NCBI GenBank assembly: GCA_026416515.1
Contig: JAOAEZ010000001.1
Span: 334,430 to 398,429, forward strand
Length of the DNA: 64,000 nt
Reading direction: 5' to 3'
Source: Hydrogenophilus sp.
Lineage (GTDB): Bacteria; Pseudomonadota; Gammaproteobacteria; Burkholderiales; Rhodocyclaceae
Below the pieces are notes generated by a model. It was given only the letters and a program-made list of their open reading frames with translations. It ran no database searches and was not told where the DNA came from. Made by a program: the position numbers and the translations under genes. Of the stretch, positions 35,412-44,302 are shown one piece after another (the first letter of the stretch is position 1; each line of letters begins with the position of its first letter).

Positions 35412-36494
35412 TTAGAGTTTCACCGAGGCCATGTATTGGTCGTAGCTGAGGTCAGCGAGGCGGAACCAGCTGTATTGATCGCGGAGGAACTTTTCATATT
35501 CGCTGTAGATCCGCCGCCAGTCGGGGTTGCTCTCCATCAGCTCCGCATAGACTTCATTGCGCGCTTTGAAGGCAGCGTCCATGATCTCTTTGGGGAAGCG
35601 TTGCAGTTTGGCGCCGTTGGCGATGAGTTGCTTGAGCGCTTGGGGATTGCGGGCATCGTACTTGGCTTGCATGGCGATGTGGGCATGCGAGGCGGCCGCT
35701 CGGATCATCTCTTGGTACTCTTTGCTGAGCGTGGCCCACTTTTTGTCGTTGATGTAGAGGGTGAGCTGCGCGCTCCCTTCCCACCAGCCCGGATAGTAGT
35801 AAAAGGGGGCTACTTTGTAAAAGCCGAGTTTGAGGTCGTCATAGGGACCAACCCACTCGGCAGCGTCAAGGGTGCCTTTTTCGAGCGCTTGGAAAATCTC
35901 CCCCGCTGGCAAATTTTGAGGGACACCACCGAGCTTGGCGATAACCCGACCGGCAAATCCGCCGAGACGGATCTTGAGCCCTTTGAGATCGTCCACCGAT
36001 TTGATTTCGTTGCGGTACCAACCGCCCATCTGCGCGCCGGTATTGCCCATCGGTAGGCTGACGATGTTGTACTTCGCATAGAGTTCGGCAAGAAGTTTGT
36101 GCCCCCCACCGTCATACATCCAGGCGTTGAGCATGCGCGCGTTTAGACCGAAAGGAACGGCGCAGTCAAGGGCAAGGGCTTCATTTTTGCCAAAAAAATA
36201 GTAGGGGGCGGTGTGGGCCATTTCGATATTTCCTTGCTGAACGGCGTCGAGAACCCCAAAGGCGGGAACAAGTTCGCCCGCAGCGAAAACCTGAATTTCA
36301 AATTTGCCGCCCGATATCGTTTTAATGGTGTTGGAGAACTCTTCGGCAGCCCCATAGATGGTGTCGAGCGATTTGGGAAAACTCGAGGCGAGCCGCCAGC
36401 GAATCGTTTCTTGGGCATGGATGAGGGCGGGGGCAACACCGGCGGTAAGAATCCCTGCGATTCCGGCTCCTTGAAGGAAATGACGACGCTCCAT
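35412..36494 (-). CDS. TRAP transporter periplasmic binding protein (DctP type) with Tat signal
   Basis: 360 residues. The N-terminus MERRHFLQGAGIAGILTAG carries a twin-arginine motif and an A-Q-E cleavage region, so export is probably through Tat. The mature part has WRLASSFPKSLDTIYGAAE, AHTAPYYFFGK, GMQ-like GNTGAQMGGWYRNEI, KIRLGGFAGRV and GTLDAAEWVGPYDDLKLGF, typical of the group that includes alpha-keto-acid and FcbT1-type binders. It delivers solute to the DctQM permease encoded next. AAGGAG lies 8 bp before the ATG. Confidence 0.92.
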   Translation of the reverse strand: MERRHFLQGAGIAGILTAGVAPALIHAQETIRWRLASSFPKSLDTIYGAAEEFSNTIKTISGGKFEIQVFAAGELVPAFGVLDAVQQGNIEMAHTAPYYFFGKNEALALDCAVPFGLNARMLNAWMYDGGGHKLLAELYAKYNIVSLPMGNTGAQMGGWYRNEIKSVDDLKGLKIRLGGFAGRVIAKLGGVPQNLPAGEIFQALEKGTLDAAEWVGPYDDLKLGFYKVAPFYYYPGWWEGSAQLTLYINDKKWATLSKEYQEMIRAAASHAHIAMQAKYDARNPQALKQLIANGAKLQRFPKEIMDAAFKARNEVYAELMESNPDWRRIYSEYEKFLRDQYSWFRLADLSYDQYMASVKL

Positions 36495-36567
36495 GCTGCT
36501 CTCCTTGCGTTGAATCGGTTGCAGAAAGAGACCAGATCCGAGGACCGGTCGTGTTGCTTATGATACT

Positions 36568-37917
36568 CTAAATGGAATCGTTTTTCCCACCGCCGGCAAT
36601 TTGCGCCGCTGCGATCGCGGTGGTGCCGAGGCGAATACGTCGATCCGGCCGCGCATCGTCGGCGATGCCGACGAGATCGCGGAAAAAGTCTTGGAGAAGG
36701 CCAGCAACGGTGACTTCATGGACAGGGAAAGCGATTTCGCCGTTTTCTACCCAAAACCCCGCAGCACCACGAGAATATTCGCCGGTGACGGTGTTGACGC
36801 CGTGGCCAAGCAGTTCTGTGATCAGCAGACCGCGACCGACGGCGCGCAGAAGGGCGTCGCGGGTGGGATGGGTGGGAGTGGGGAGGAGATTGTGGGCGCC
36901 GCCAGCGTTACCGGTGCTGCTTAAGCCAAGCTTGCGGGCAGAGTAGGTGGAGAGGAAACGCCCAACCCAGCGCCCTTCGGCGACGATCGGCCGCGGGGAA
37001 AGCCGTACCCCTTCGTCGTCAAAGGGCGTCGAGGCAAGGGCGCGCGGTAGAAAGGGATCTTCGTAGAGGGAGAACCAGGAGGGAAAGAGCAGTTCTTCGA
37101 ACCGGTCGAGGAGAAAAGAGGCTCGCCGGTAGAGGGCTCCTCCTGAGGCCGCAGCGACAAAGTGGCCGAGAAGGGAGGGGGCTACTTCGGCGTCAAAGAT
37201 AATGGGGTAGCTGCCGGTAGGGAGGGGGCGAGCGTTACGCCGCTGCAGCGCCCGTTCGGCAGCTTGCCGGCCAATCGTCTCGGGAGAGGGGAGGTCGACA
37301 GGAGCACGGCGGCTGGCCCAGGCCCCGTCGCGTACCAGGTCACCATCGTCGCTGCGGGCGAGAAGAACGACCGAGAGGGTGTGAAGGGTGTGGCGGCGGG
37401 TCCCTAAAAAGCCGAGGGTGGAGGCGATGACTTCGAGGTCGTAGCCTGTGGTGCAGGTGGCTCCTTCAGAGTTGACAATTCCGGATACCGCAAGACCGCT
37501 CGCTTCAGCAGCCCGCGCGAGGTCGATTGCTGCTTCCGCGTCGATCGGCCAGGGGTGAAAGAGGTCGAGGTCAGGAAGCGCATCCGGGTCGGCAAGCCAG
37601 GAAGGGTCGGGCATCCCCGCCGCTGGGTCTTCGGCCGTGTGGCGAGCGATGGCTGAGGCGGTGGCGACGGCCTGTTCGATCGCGTGGCGGCTGAGGTCGC
37701 TGCTCGCTGCATGGCCCGTTTTGTGACCGTGGTAGAGGGTGATCGAAAGCCCACGGTCGCGATGGTGTTCGATGGTTTCTAAGTCCGCATGCCGAACGGT
37801 GACGGTGAGACCAACGCTCTCGTGAACGTGAACGAGCGCTTCTGCACCAAGCTGTTGGGTTCGCTTTAGGGCGATTTCAGCCGCGCTAAGGAGAAAATCA
37901 AATGGGGGGGTCAGCAT
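36568..37917 (-). CDS. pmbA: Metalloprotease PmbA (TldE)
   Basis: 449 residues from ATG 37917; a longer frame to 37992 has no family match. PmbA pairs with TldD in a protease that processes small peptides and antitoxins. Family features are EHHRDRGLSITLYHG near residue 50, the SEGATCTTGYDLEVIAS block near 170, SSTGNAGGAHNL near 357 and the C-terminal GRGLLITELLGHGVNTVTGEYSRGAAGFWVENGEI region (in two halves). As in other PmbA, the HExxH metal motif is absent; TldD supplies it. It diverges from yjgA, the usual order. Confidence 0.93.
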   Translation of the reverse strand: MLTPPFDFLLSAAEIALKRTQQLGAEALVHVHESVGLTVTVRHADLETIEHHRDRGLSITLYHGHKTGHAASSDLSRHAIEQAVATASAIARHTAEDPAAGMPDPSWLADPDALPDLDLFHPWPIDAEAAIDLARAAEASGLAVSGIVNSEGATCTTGYDLEVIASTLGFLGTRRHTLHTLSVVLLARSDDGDLVRDGAWASRRAPVDLPSPETIGRQAAERALQRRNARPLPTGSYPIIFDAEVAPSLLGHFVAAASGGALYRRASFLLDRFEELLFPSWFSLYEDPFLPRALASTPFDDEGVRLSPRPIVAEGRWVGRFLSTYSARKLGLSSTGNAGGAHNLLPTPTHPTRDALLRAVGRGLLITELLGHGVNTVTGEYSRGAAGFWVENGEIAFPVHEVTVAGLLQDFFRDLVGIADDARPDRRIRLGTTAIAAAQIAGGGKNDSI

Positions 37918-37919
37918 CG

Positions 37920-37948
37920 TTGGTTCCAGAGGGTCGATCTGCGATAAT
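37920..37948 (+). promoter_or_regulatory. Extended -10 promoter of yjgA, predicted leaderless
   Basis: TTGGTT (37920-37925), a 17-bp spacer and TGCGATAAT, with the hexamer GATAAT at 37943-37948 and an extended TGn. The predicted start, seven bases after the hexamer, is 37955, which is the A of the yjgA ATG. No ribosome site precedes that ATG. Confidence 0.7.
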
Positions 37949-37954
37949 TCTACA

Positions 37955-38515
37955 ATGATGGAGCGGTCAGGGTGGTCTAAAACGAAGGCCAAACGGGCGA
38001 TGGAGGCGCTGCAGGCAGTGGGCGAGCAGCTGGTGTCGTTGCCCGCCGAGCGCGTGGCGTGGTTGGCACTGCCCGAGCGGTTGCACCAGGCGATCGCCGA
38101 GGCGCGCCGAATTGCGTCGTTTGAGGGACGACGGCGTCAGTTGCAGTATATCGGCCGCTTGCTGGAGGCGTACGAGCCAGAGGGAATGGCCGAATTGGTG
38201 GCGGCGTTGGCGCCAGGGGGGGCGGTGGAGCGACACTGCTGGGCCGAGGCGGAAGCGCTGGCACGACGCTTTTTGGCCGATGAGGCATTCGTGGGGGTGC
38301 TGCGCGAGCGCTTTCCGACAGCCGATTTGGTCCATTGGCGGCGGTTGCGACGGGCTGTGGTGATGGCCGAGGGAGGCGAGGGGAGAGCGTTGCCCGAGTG
38401 GCAACAGTTGGTTTCGGAGTTGGGGAGATTGCTGTTGGCTGGCGTCCGTTTGGAGTTGCCTCGCCGAGTTAAGGCGATCGAGGAGGAAGAGTTTCCGCAG
38501 AGCGATAGGGAGTAG
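37955..38515 (+). CDS. yjgA: Ribosome biogenesis factor YjgA (DarP, DUF615)
   Basis: 186 residues, highly charged and helical. SKTKAKRAMEALQAVGEQLV-like N-terminus (WSKTKAKRAMEALQAVGEQL), LPLP-type ALPERLHQAIAEARRI and FEGRRRQLQYIGRLLEAY are the DUF615 signatures. The protein binds the 50S subunit and assists late assembly. The N-terminal tail before the conserved part is shorter than in E. coli. The ATG at 37955 coincides with the predicted transcription start. It is followed by mog after 18 bp. Confidence 0.9.
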   Translation: MMERSGWSKTKAKRAMEALQAVGEQLVSLPAERVAWLALPERLHQAIAEARRIASFEGRRRQLQYIGRLLEAYEPEGMAELVAALAPGGAVERHCWAEAEALARRFLADEAFVGVLRERFPTADLVHWRRLRRAVVMAEGGEGRALPEWQQLVSELGRLLLAGVRLELPRRVKAIEEEEFPQSDRE

Positions 38516-38533
38516 GAGAGCAAAAGGGAGAGG

Positions 38534-39127
38534 ATGGGAGCAATGGTGACCAACGCAGAGGTGGTGATCGGTTTGGTGTCGGTTTCCGATCGGGCATCCC
38601 AGGGAATTTACGCGGATGAGGGAATCCCTACCTTACAGGCGTGGCTGCGCCGGGCGCTGGTGACCCCGTGGCGCGCAGAGACCCGCTTGGTGCCCGATGA
38701 GCAGGCGGTGATCGAGGAGACGCTGCGGTCATTGGCCGATGTAGAGGGGTGCAGCTTGATTTTGACCACAGGGGGAACAGGACCAGCACCGCGCGACGTG
38801 ACCCCAGAGGCGACGTTGGCGGTAGGGGAACGGGTGCTGCCAGGGTTCGGTGAGGAGATGCGCCGCATCAGTTTGAATTTCGTGCCTACAGCGATTTTGT
38901 CGCGCCAGGTGGCGGTGGTACGCGGACGCTCGTTGATCGTCAATTTGCCCGGCCAGCCTAAAGCGATCGTCGAGACATTGGAAGGGTTGCGCCATGCGGA
39001 TGGGAGTTGGCGCCATCAGGGAATTTTTGCAGCGATTCCTTATTGCGTGGAGTTGATCGGCGGAGGGTATATCGATACCGATCCCGATGTGATCCCCGCT
39101 TTTCGCCCAAGGGGAACGAGAAGGTAA
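38534..39127 (+). CDS. mog: Molybdopterin adenylyltransferase
   Basis: 197 residues from ATG 38534 (ATG 38543 is also possible). IGLVSVSDRASQGIYADEGI, LTTGGTGPAPRDVTPEAT and VNLPGQPKAI are MogA motifs; the protein adenylylates molybdopterin before molybdate insertion. Gene order pmbA-yjgA-mog is conserved in related bacteria. A modABC molybdate transporter lies 2.5 kb downstream, so the window supplies both metal uptake and a late cofactor step. A GGGAGAGG purine run just before the start serves as ribosome site. Confidence 0.93.
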   Translation: MGAMVTNAEVVIGLVSVSDRASQGIYADEGIPTLQAWLRRALVTPWRAETRLVPDEQAVIEETLRSLADVEGCSLILTTGGTGPAPRDVTPEATLAVGERVLPGFGEEMRRISLNFVPTAILSRQVAVVRGRSLIVNLPGQPKAIVETLEGLRHADGSWRHQGIFAAIPYCVELIGGGYIDTDPDVIPAFRPRGTRR

Positions 39128-39137
39128 AAAAGGGGCG

Positions 39138-40229
39138 ATGATGAACCGTACGGCTGCTCGTTTTCCTACCGATGATCTGCGTATCCGTTCGATCTCCGAG
39201 TTGGTGCCTCCCGTGCAGGTGCTGCGGGAGATTCCGGTGAGCGAGGATTCGGCCCGAACTACTTATGAGACTCGTTTGGCGATCCACCGCATCTTGCACG
39301 GAGCCGATGATCGCTTGCTGGTGGTGATCGGGCCGTGCTCAATCCACGATGTGGAGGCAGCGCGCGAGTATGCGCGTTTGTTGAAGGAGCAGGCGGATCG
39401 CTTGCGGGAGGCGTTGGTGGTGGTGATGCGAGTCTATTTCGAGAAGCCGCGGACGACAGTGGGGTGGAAGGGGTTGATCAACGATCCTTATTTGGATGGA
39501 AGCTACCGGATCAACGAGGGGATCCGTTTGGCGAGACAGTTGTTGGCGGAGATTACCGAAATGGGACTGCCAGCGGCGACCGAATTCTTAGATATGATCA
39601 CGCCGCAATATATCGCCGATCTGATCGCATGGGGGGCGATCGGAGCACGCACGAGCGAGAGCCAGGTGCACCGGGAATTGGCGTCGGGATTGTCGTGCCC
39701 GGTGGGGTTTAAAAATGGTACCGATGGGAATGTCCGGATCGCGATCGATGCAGTGCGGGCCGCCGCAGCACCTCACCATTTTTTGTCGGTGACCAAAGCG
39801 GGCCATTCGGCGATCGTCGCCACGACCGGTAATGAGGATTGCCATATTATCCTGAGAGGGGGAAAAACCCCAAATTACGATGCCGAGAGCGTGCAGGCAG
39901 CGTGCCAGGAGATGGCAAACGCGGGATTGCCCGCCCGGGTGATGATCGATTGCTCCCATGGCAATAGCCGAAAGGATCCCCGTCGCCAGATGACAGTCGC
40001 GCGCGCCGTGGCCGAGCAGGTGGCGGGGGGAGAAGAGCGAATCGTGGGGGTGATGGTGGAGTCGCATTTGAAGGAGGGACGCCAAGATTTGATCCCAGGA
40101 CGGCCATTGGAGTACGGAAAGAGCATCACCGATGCGTGCTTGGGGTGGGAGGAGAGCGTGGGGATTTTGGAGGTGTTGGCAGAGGCAGTGTGGCGACGGC
40201 GGGTGGTATTGGCCGAGCGCGACGAGTAG
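39138..40229 (+). CDS. aroG: 3-deoxy-7-phosphoheptulonate synthase (DAHP synthase, class I)
   Basis: 363 residues. It condenses phosphoenolpyruvate and erythrose 4-phosphate, the first step of aromatic amino acid synthesis. VIGPCSIHDV, FEKPRTTVGWKGLINDP, GARTSESQVHRELASGL, GFKNGTDG and DCSHGNSRKDP are class I AroF/G/H motifs. Which feedback type it is cannot be settled by eye. It starts 10 bp after mog; a second ATG follows directly at 39141. Confidence 0.94.
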   Translation: MMNRTAARFPTDDLRIRSISELVPPVQVLREIPVSEDSARTTYETRLAIHRILHGADDRLLVVIGPCSIHDVEAAREYARLLKEQADRLREALVVVMRVYFEKPRTTVGWKGLINDPYLDGSYRINEGIRLARQLLAEITEMGLPAATEFLDMITPQYIADLIAWGAIGARTSESQVHRELASGLSCPVGFKNGTDGNVRIAIDAVRAAAAPHHFLSVTKAGHSAIVATTGNEDCHIILRGGKTPNYDAESVQAACQEMANAGLPARVMIDCSHGNSRKDPRRQMTVARAVAEQVAGGEERIVGVMVESHLKEGRQDLIPGRPLEYGKSITDACLGWEESVGILEVLAEAVWRRRVVLAERDE

Positions 40230-40273
40230 AGGGGAGGGGAAACGCAGGAGAGGATCAGCAGGGGAGGGAACGG

Positions 40274-40831
40274 TTATCGAGGGGGGCGAGCCCAGAGACG
40301 ATCGGAAACGCCAGCACGGGCGTTAAGGGTGCGCGCGAGGATAAAGAGGAGGTCGGAGAGGCGGTTGAGATAGCGGTAGAGAATAGGCCGAACGCGGGAA
40401 GGGGATTCGTCGGCAGCAAGCCGAACGAGAGCCCGCTCGGCGCGCCGACAGATGGCACGGGCGAGGTGCGCATAGGCCGCCGGCCGGGTACCACCGGGAA
40501 GGATAAATTCGGTGAGGGGGGGAAGAGCAGCGTTGAGACGCTCGATGTGGGCTTCGACCGCAGCGAGGTGTTCTTCGGTAAAGAGGGAGCAGCCGGGGGC
40601 AGCAAGCTCGCTGCCGAGGTCAAAGAGTTGGTGTTGAAGCGCGATGGTGAGATCCATGAGGTCAGGGGGAAGCGATTCGGCAGCCAACAGACCGAGCGCA
40701 GAATTGAGTTCGTCGACGTTGCCGATCGCTTCGATCCGAGGAGCGTCTTTGCGGAGCCGTTCATTGCCGACAATTCCAGTGGTGCCGTCGTCGCCGGTGC
40801 GGGTGACGATTTTGCTGAGACGGTAACCCAT
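40274..40831 (-). CDS. PduO-type cob(I)alamin adenosyltransferase
   Basis: 185 residues from ATG 40831, with AGGA 8 bp upstream. KIVTRTGDDGTTGIVGNERL and IEAIGNVDELNSALG form the ATP site; RAICRRAERALVRLA and YLNRLSDLLFILAR the helix bundle with the cobalamin site. It makes adenosylcobalamin from cob(I)alamin. Its presence together with the B12-dependent MetH at 58079 suggests the cell makes or imports cobalamin. It stands alone between DAHP synthase and the second Maf. Confidence 0.92.
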   Translation of the reverse strand: MGYRLSKIVTRTGDDGTTGIVGNERLRKDAPRIEAIGNVDELNSALGLLAAESLPPDLMDLTIALQHQLFDLGSELAAPGCSLFTEEHLAAVEAHIERLNAALPPLTEFILPGGTRPAAYAHLARAICRRAERALVRLAADESPSRVRPILYRYLNRLSDLLFILARTLNARAGVSDRLWARPPR

Positions 40832-40934
40832 AGCGGTGTTCCTGCGCCAAAATTCCAATTATATCGCGAGAGTATGGCAATGCCCGCGAGGGGTTGCGGT
40901 GGCCGGCGCTGCCGGGGAGGAGAGATAAAAGACT

Positions 40935-41585
40935 TTACAAAGGTGAGGGGGGGAGCAGGGAGGAGGCAGCGTGAGGACCGAGGCCGAAGCGAGCAAGGAG
41001 TTGCGCCGTTTCATAAAGGGGAAGACCAATGATGCCGCTGGCACTCCCGTCGATACGGGGAATGAAGGCAGCCGCAGCACCTTGGTAGCCATAGGCGCCC
41101 GCTTTGTCAAAGGGCTCACCGCTGGCGATATAGGCATCGATCCAGGCAGGGGGGAGAGGGGCAAAAGAGACGTGCGCGACGGAGAGAGCGCGGTGGATTT
41201 GCTTGCCGTCGGTGAGGGCAACGGCGGTAAGGACCGCGTGGGTGCGCCCCGAGAGACGTTGAAGGGTTGCCCGCGCTTCTTCAGCATCGCGCGGTTTGCC
41301 GAGGATGAGTCCGTCAATCGTGACGATGGTGTCGGCAGCTAGCGTGAGCAGAGGGAGAGCGGGGTGGGAGCGACGAAGATAACGGTGGGCTTCTGCAGCT
41401 TTGGTGAGCGCAAGCCGCTCGACATGGGCGGTAGGCGATTCGTCGGGAAAGGGGGTCTCGTCACACCATTGACCGTCAGGGGGAGGGAGAGGATGAAAGA
41501 AAACGCCAAGTTGGGCGAGGAGTTGGTGACGACGAGGGCTGGTGGAGGCAAGGTAGAGGGTGGGAGAGGGAGAAATAGAGACCAT
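40935..41585 (-). CDS. Maf family nucleotide pyrophosphatase, YhdE type
   Basis: 216 residues from ATG 41585; an open frame to 41705 crosses into modA and is not used. LYLASTSPRRHQLLAQLGV, TLAADTIVTIDGLILGKP and GEPFDKAGAYGYQG match the YhdE branch, which prefers dTTP, UTP and 5-methyl-UTP. It is thus a paralogue of the YceF-type Maf at 1101-1688. Often next to mreD or rng, here it is a single gene diverging from modA. No Shine-Dalgarno site is visible. Confidence 0.9.
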   Translation of the reverse strand: MVSISPSPTLYLASTSPRRHQLLAQLGVFFHPLPPPDGQWCDETPFPDESPTAHVERLALTKAAEAHRYLRRSHPALPLLTLAADTIVTIDGLILGKPRDAEEARATLQRLSGRTHAVLTAVALTDGKQIHRALSVAHVSFAPLPPAWIDAYIASGEPFDKAGAYGYQGAAAAFIPRIDGSASGIIGLPLYETAQLLARFGLGPHAASSLLPPSPL

Positions 41586-41656
41586 CAGGGAGATGGGGTG
41601 ATGGGGTTGAGTAAGATTGTATACTGTTTTCCGATGAATTTGCTGAGGGGGAGAAG

Positions 41657-42442
41657 GTGCGTCGTCGCTTTTTTTTGCTGAGCGCGTTGGGAGGTATTTT
41701 GCCACAGTTGGGGTGGGGAAAAGGGGGGGTGACCGTGGCGGCAGCAGCCGATTTAAAGTTCGCGTTGGAGGAGTTGTTGCCCCAGTTCGAGCGAGTCGAG
41801 GGAGTACGGGTGCGGGTGGCTTTCGGGTCGTCGGGAAATTTGTTCGTCCAAGCGATGCAGGGGGCGCCGTTTGAGTTATTCCTTTCCGCAGATGAGGAGT
41901 TTGTATTCCGCCTGGCGGCCGCCGGTAAGACGATCGGGCGAGGGGCGGTTTACGCGGTGGGACGAATCGGCGTGTTTGTGCCAGAGGGGTCGACGTTGCG
42001 AGCTGATGGGTCGTTGCGAGATTTGGCCGCCGCCCTGCGCGAGAGACGATTGCAGCGCTTTGCGATCGCTAACCCAGAGCATGCGCCTTACGGAAAACGG
42101 GCGATGGAGGCACTGCAGTACGTGGGATTGTGGGAGCAGGTGAGACCATTTTTGGTGTTTGGGGAGAATGTTTCCCAGGCACTTCAGTTCGTATTGTCAG
42201 GGGGAGCCAATGGGGGAATCGTGGCATGGTCGTTGGCACGGGCTCCCCAGGTGGCAACCCGCGGGGCGTTCGATTTGATCCCGGCCGAGTGGCATCAGCC
42301 ATTGGTGCAGCGAATGGCTTTGCTGCGAGGGGCAAGCCGCGGGGCAGAGGCGCTTTTTGCGTTTTTGCAGTCAGCACCGGCGCGAGAGGTTCTGGCCCGC
42401 TACGGGTTCGTCGTGCCGGAGAAGGAGGGAAGCGTGGACTAA
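41657..42442 (+). CDS. modA: Molybdate ABC transporter periplasmic binding protein
   Basis: 261 residues, GTG start at 41657 behind GGGGGAGAAG. A short Sec-type signal (MRRRFFLLSALGGILPQLGWG) precedes the mature start VTVAAAADLKFALEELLPQF. The ligand Ser residues are in AAADLK-like and FGSSGNLFVQ segments; ANPEHAPYGKRAMEAL is the conserved ModA loop. It binds molybdate or tungstate for ModBC. The N-terminal RRRF could be read as Tat-like, but the motif is incomplete. Confidence 0.92.
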   Translation: MRRRFFLLSALGGILPQLGWGKGGVTVAAAADLKFALEELLPQFERVEGVRVRVAFGSSGNLFVQAMQGAPFELFLSADEEFVFRLAAAGKTIGRGAVYAVGRIGVFVPEGSTLRADGSLRDLAAALRERRLQRFAIANPEHAPYGKRAMEALQYVGLWEQVRPFLVFGENVSQALQFVLSGGANGGIVAWSLARAPQVATRGAFDLIPAEWHQPLVQRMALLRGASRGAEALFAFLQSAPAREVLARYGFVVPEKEGSVD

Positions 42443-42446
42443 CCGC

Positions 42447-43109
42447 ATGGATTGGACAGCGTTCGGATTGTCACTGCAGTTGGCAGGGGCGACGTTGCTG
42501 GTACTGTTGCCCCTGGGATTGGGGTGCGGACGGTGGTTGGCTTTGACGACGTTCCGCGGGAAAGCAGTGGTGGAGGCGTTGGTGGTGGTGCCATTGGTGT
42601 TGCCGCCAACGGTGCTGGGATATTATCTGCTGGTTTTTTTAGGGGGGGCATCGCCATTGGGAAAATGGTTGTGGGAGACGTTCGGGGTTCAGCTGACGTT
42701 TAACTTCGCGGGGTTGTTGGTGGCGTCGGTGGTGTTCAACGTGCCGTTTATGGTGCAGCCTGTCCAGAGGGCATTCGAGGGAATCGGCCGGGAGTTGTTG
42801 GAGGCCGCAGCGGTGCACGGCGTCTCTCCATGGCAGCGCTTTTGGCGCGTGGAGTTGCCATTGGCATGGCCAGGAGTGTTGTCGGGATCGGTGTTGACCT
42901 TTGTCCATACGTTGGGAGAGTTCGGCGTGGTGCTGATGGTGGGGGGGAATATCCCAGGGGAGACTCGGACTGTGGCGATCAGTATCTACGATCGCGTGCA
43001 AGCGTTCGATTTGGCCGCAGCCGACCAGATGGCCTTAGTGTTGCTCTTGGTCTCATTGGTGGGGGTGGCAGTGCCCTTTTTTGCAGCTAGCCGCTACCGC
43101 AGGCGATGA
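42447..43109 (+). CDS. modB: Molybdate ABC transporter permease
   Basis: 220 residues from ATG 42447, five or six membrane helices. VVPLVLPPTVLGYYLLV and the EAAAVHGVSPWQRFWRVELP loop (the EAA motif that docks with ModC) are typical, as is HTLGEFGVVLMVGGNIPGET. It starts 4 bp after modA and its stop overlaps the modC ATG by 4 bp. Confidence 0.94.
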   Translation: MDWTAFGLSLQLAGATLLVLLPLGLGCGRWLALTTFRGKAVVEALVVVPLVLPPTVLGYYLLVFLGGASPLGKWLWETFGVQLTFNFAGLLVASVVFNVPFMVQPVQRAFEGIGRELLEAAAVHGVSPWQRFWRVELPLAWPGVLSGSVLTFVHTLGEFGVVLMVGGNIPGETRTVAISIYDRVQAFDLAAADQMALVLLLVSLVGVAVPFFAASRYRRR

Positions 43110-44302
43110 GGGAGATGACAGAGGTTGAACCCGAGGGATTGTATGTGTGGGTGCAGCAGGAGCACCCGATGCGATTGGCGGGAGAGGTGGTGTGCGCCCG
43201 AGGGGAGATGGTGGCGTTGGTGGGACCGTCGGGGGCCGGAAAGACGTCGTTTTTGCGGGTGATGGCGGGATTGCTGCGCCCAGAGCAGGGGGTGGTGCGG
43301 GTGGATGCGACAGTGTGGATGGATCGGGCGCGGGGAATCTTTTGGCCCCCCCAGGCGCGCCGAGTGGGATTTGTATTCCAGAGCTACGGGTTAATGCCCC
43401 ATCTGAACGCTGTCCAGAATGTGGCGTTGGGATTATTGCATTTGCCGCGGGGGGAGCGAGAGAAGGTGGCTCGAGAGTGGTTGGCGCGGGTGCGCCTGAC
43501 ACCGGCAGAGATGAACCGCCGACCATCAGCTTTGTCGGGGGGACAGCAGCAGCGGGTGGCAGTGGCCCGCGCGTTGGCGCGCTCACCGCAGTTGTTGTTG
43601 CTCGATGAGCCTTTTTCAGCGGTGGATGGGGTGACCCGCCACGGTTTGTACGATCTGTTGGGAGAGTTGCGCGCCGATCTGAAAATCCCCATCGTGTTGG
43701 TGACCCACGACTTGCTGGAGGCGCGCCAGTTGGCCGATCGAATCGTGGTGCTCGATCAGGGAGAGGTGCTTCAGGCAGGGGCAGCAGCGGCGATCTACCA
43801 AGCACCCCGCAACGGGCGGGTGGCCGATTTGGTGGGAGTGCTGAACCGCTTTTCGGGGGTGTGGTTGGGGGCTTTGACAACCGAGGACCGAGCCGCAGGA
43901 CGCGCTTGGGTGGCGTGGGGGAGAGAAGGGAAGGGCGTGCGATTGCGGGTGCGCGATAAGGGCCGAATCCGCAGCGGAACTCCGGTGACATGGGTCTTCC
44001 AGGGAGAGGCGTTGCGGTTGGAGGGGGAGCCCGCTATGGCTCCAGCAGGCGAAGAGGTGGAGTTGCAGGCGCGAGTGGTGCAGGTGCGGCCGCTGGGAGA
44101 GCTGGCGTTGGGGGTGTTGGCGGTGGAGGAGACAGGAGGAGAGGTGTTAAAGGTGGCGCGGTGCGGACCGTCGCGCCGTTTGTTGCGAGAGGGAGCGGTG
44201 TTGCGGGTGTGGCTGGATACCAGTTGGGTACATGTGATGCCCGTGCGCGGCGGAAAAGAGAAAGGAGGAGAGATTAGGGGCGGTGATAGGGGTGACCGGT
44301 GA
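43106..44302 (+). CDS. modC: Molybdate ABC transporter ATP-binding protein
   Basis: 398 residues. Walker [10 protein letters not shown], signature LSGGQQQRVAVARAL, Walker B LLLLDEPFSAVD and switch His in LVTHD are all intact. The C-terminal third (about 255-385) is a mop/TOBE region that can bind molybdate and inhibit transport. The last 29 bp overlap the convergent rlmH stop. With ModA and ModB it imports molybdate, feeding the Mog-dependent cofactor pathway. Confidence 0.93.
   Translation: MREMTEVEPEGLYVWVQQEHPMRLAGEVVCARGEMVALVGPSGAGKTSFLRVMAGLLRPEQGVVRVDATVWMDRARGIFWPPQARRVGFVFQSYGLMPHLNAVQNVALGLLHLPRGEREKVAREWLARVRLTPAEMNRRPSALSGGQQQRVAVARALARSPQLLLLDEPFSAVDGVTRHGLYDLLGELRADLKIPIVLVTHDLLEARQLADRIVVLDQGEVLQAGAAAAIYQAPRNGRVADLVGVLNRFSGVWLGALTTEDRAAGRAWVAWGREGKGVRLRVRDKGRIRSGTPVTWVFQGEALRLEGEPAMAPAGEEVELQARVVQVRPLGELALGVLAVEETGGEVLKVARCGPSRRLLREGAVLRVWLDTSWVHVMPVRGGKEKGGEIRGGDRGDR

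Noticed and set aside
41586-41656. Molybdenum-cofactor riboswitch or ModE site upstream of modA
   Set aside because: The gap is only 71 bp; I see no long structured leader and no convincing ModE palindrome.
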